A stretch of DNA of 6,272 nucleotides from the NCBI GenBank assembly GCA_005884255.1, contig VBDL01000170.1, forward strand, positions 1,581-7,852. The letters are read 5' to 3'. Source of the stretch: Betaproteobacteria bacterium. GTDB taxonomy: Bacteria > Pseudomonadota > Gammaproteobacteria > Burkholderiales > Burkholderiaceae_C. The notes below the pieces were generated by a model that saw nothing but the letters and a program-made list of their open reading frames with translations, searched no databases and was not told where the DNA came from. Position 1 is the stretch's first letter. Each line of letters begins with the position of its first letter. Positions 6,056 to 6,272 of this stretch are shown here, in pieces. Made by a program: the position numbers and the translations under genes.

Positions 6056-6272
6056 AGCGCATCGCCTTCCACTTCGACCTCATCTCCCCCTACAGCTACC
6101 TCGCCTTCGAGCGCCTGCCCGAAGCGCTGGCCGGCTGCTCCTACGTGGTCGACTATCGGCCGGTGCTGTTCGCCGGGCTGCTGAAGCACTGGGGGCAGAA
6201 GGGGCCGGCGGAGATCGAGCCCAAGCGCGCGTGGACCTTCCGCCAGATCCACTGGCTGGCGCACGCGCACGG
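6052..6272 (+). CDS. 2-hydroxychromene-2-carboxylate isomerase / kappa-GST-like protein, N-terminal part
   Basis: Only the first 73 residues are present, because the frame is still open at the window edge; family members are about 200 residues. The start MKRIAFHFDLISPYSYLAFERLP is the thioredoxin-fold N-terminus of the DsbA-like HCCA isomerase/kappa glutathione transferase family, where the Ser of the SPYSY motif (Ser12) replaces the DsbA cysteine and activates glutathione. It continues with DYRPVLFAGLLKHWGQKGPAE (34-54) and a basic stretch PKRAWTFRQIHWLAHAHG, both family-like. HCCA isomerase itself works in naphthalene degradation, but many bacterial homologues sit outside such clusters and have unknown substrates; nothing here points to naphthalene. 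It overlaps the DUF1289 gene by four bases and so belongs to the same transcript. Confidence 0.88.
   Translation, partial: MKRIAFHFDLISPYSYLAFERLPEALAGCSYVVDYRPVLFAGLLKHWGQKGPAEIEPKRAWTFRQIHWLAHAH

Overview
The window is a dense, GC-rich block with all genes on the + strand. It reads as part of a leucine/isovalerate degradation (liu) operon from a betaproteobacterium, most likely a member of the Burkholderiales. That placement is an inference from base composition, codon use and gene order, because no marker gene is present. The identifiable core is liuC (3-methylglutaconyl-CoA hydratase), liuD (biotin-carrying alpha subunit of 3-methylcrotonyl-CoA carboxylase) and liuE (HMG-CoA lyase). The genes for the earlier steps, isovaleryl-CoA dehydrogenase and the carboxylase beta subunit, are not in the window and probably lie upstream.

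Layout: (a) 1-204 holds what looks like a broken DinB/YfiT-family gene. A typical DinB N-terminus of about 13 residues is joined, in a different frame, to a typical DinB C-terminus, and about 100 residues between them are missing. (b) 201-1049 encodes an exported alpha/beta hydrolase of the dienelactone-hydrolase type. (c) 1051-1833 is liuC, which uses a GTG start. (d) 1845-2456 encodes a DUF4126 membrane protein wedged between liuC and liuD. (e) 2446-4461 is liuD. (f) 4471-5376 is liuE. (g) 5373-6272 is a tail of three genes joined by ATGA overlaps: a YbaK/EbsC-domain protein, a four-cysteine DUF1289 mini-protein, and the start of a 2-hydroxychromene-2-carboxylate isomerase/kappa-GST-like protein that runs off the end.

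The chemistry of the core is consecutive. LiuD, with its beta partner, carboxylates 3-methylcrotonyl-CoA to 3-methylglutaconyl-CoA. LiuC hydrates that to HMG-CoA, and LiuE cleaves HMG-CoA to acetoacetate and acetyl-CoA. The hydrolase, DUF4126, YbaK-like, DUF1289 and isomerase-like products have no assigned role in this pathway, but gene spacing (1, 11 and 9 nt gaps, or overlaps of 4 to 11 nt) suggests co-transcription and in several places translational coupling.

No RNA gene, mobile element, CRISPR array, intrinsic terminator or convincing internal promoter was found, and no non-coding stretch exceeds 11 nt. I do not see a wholly new system. The items most worth checking are the collapsed DinB gene, the unknown membrane protein embedded between two pathway genes, and the coupled tail of uncharacterised genes.
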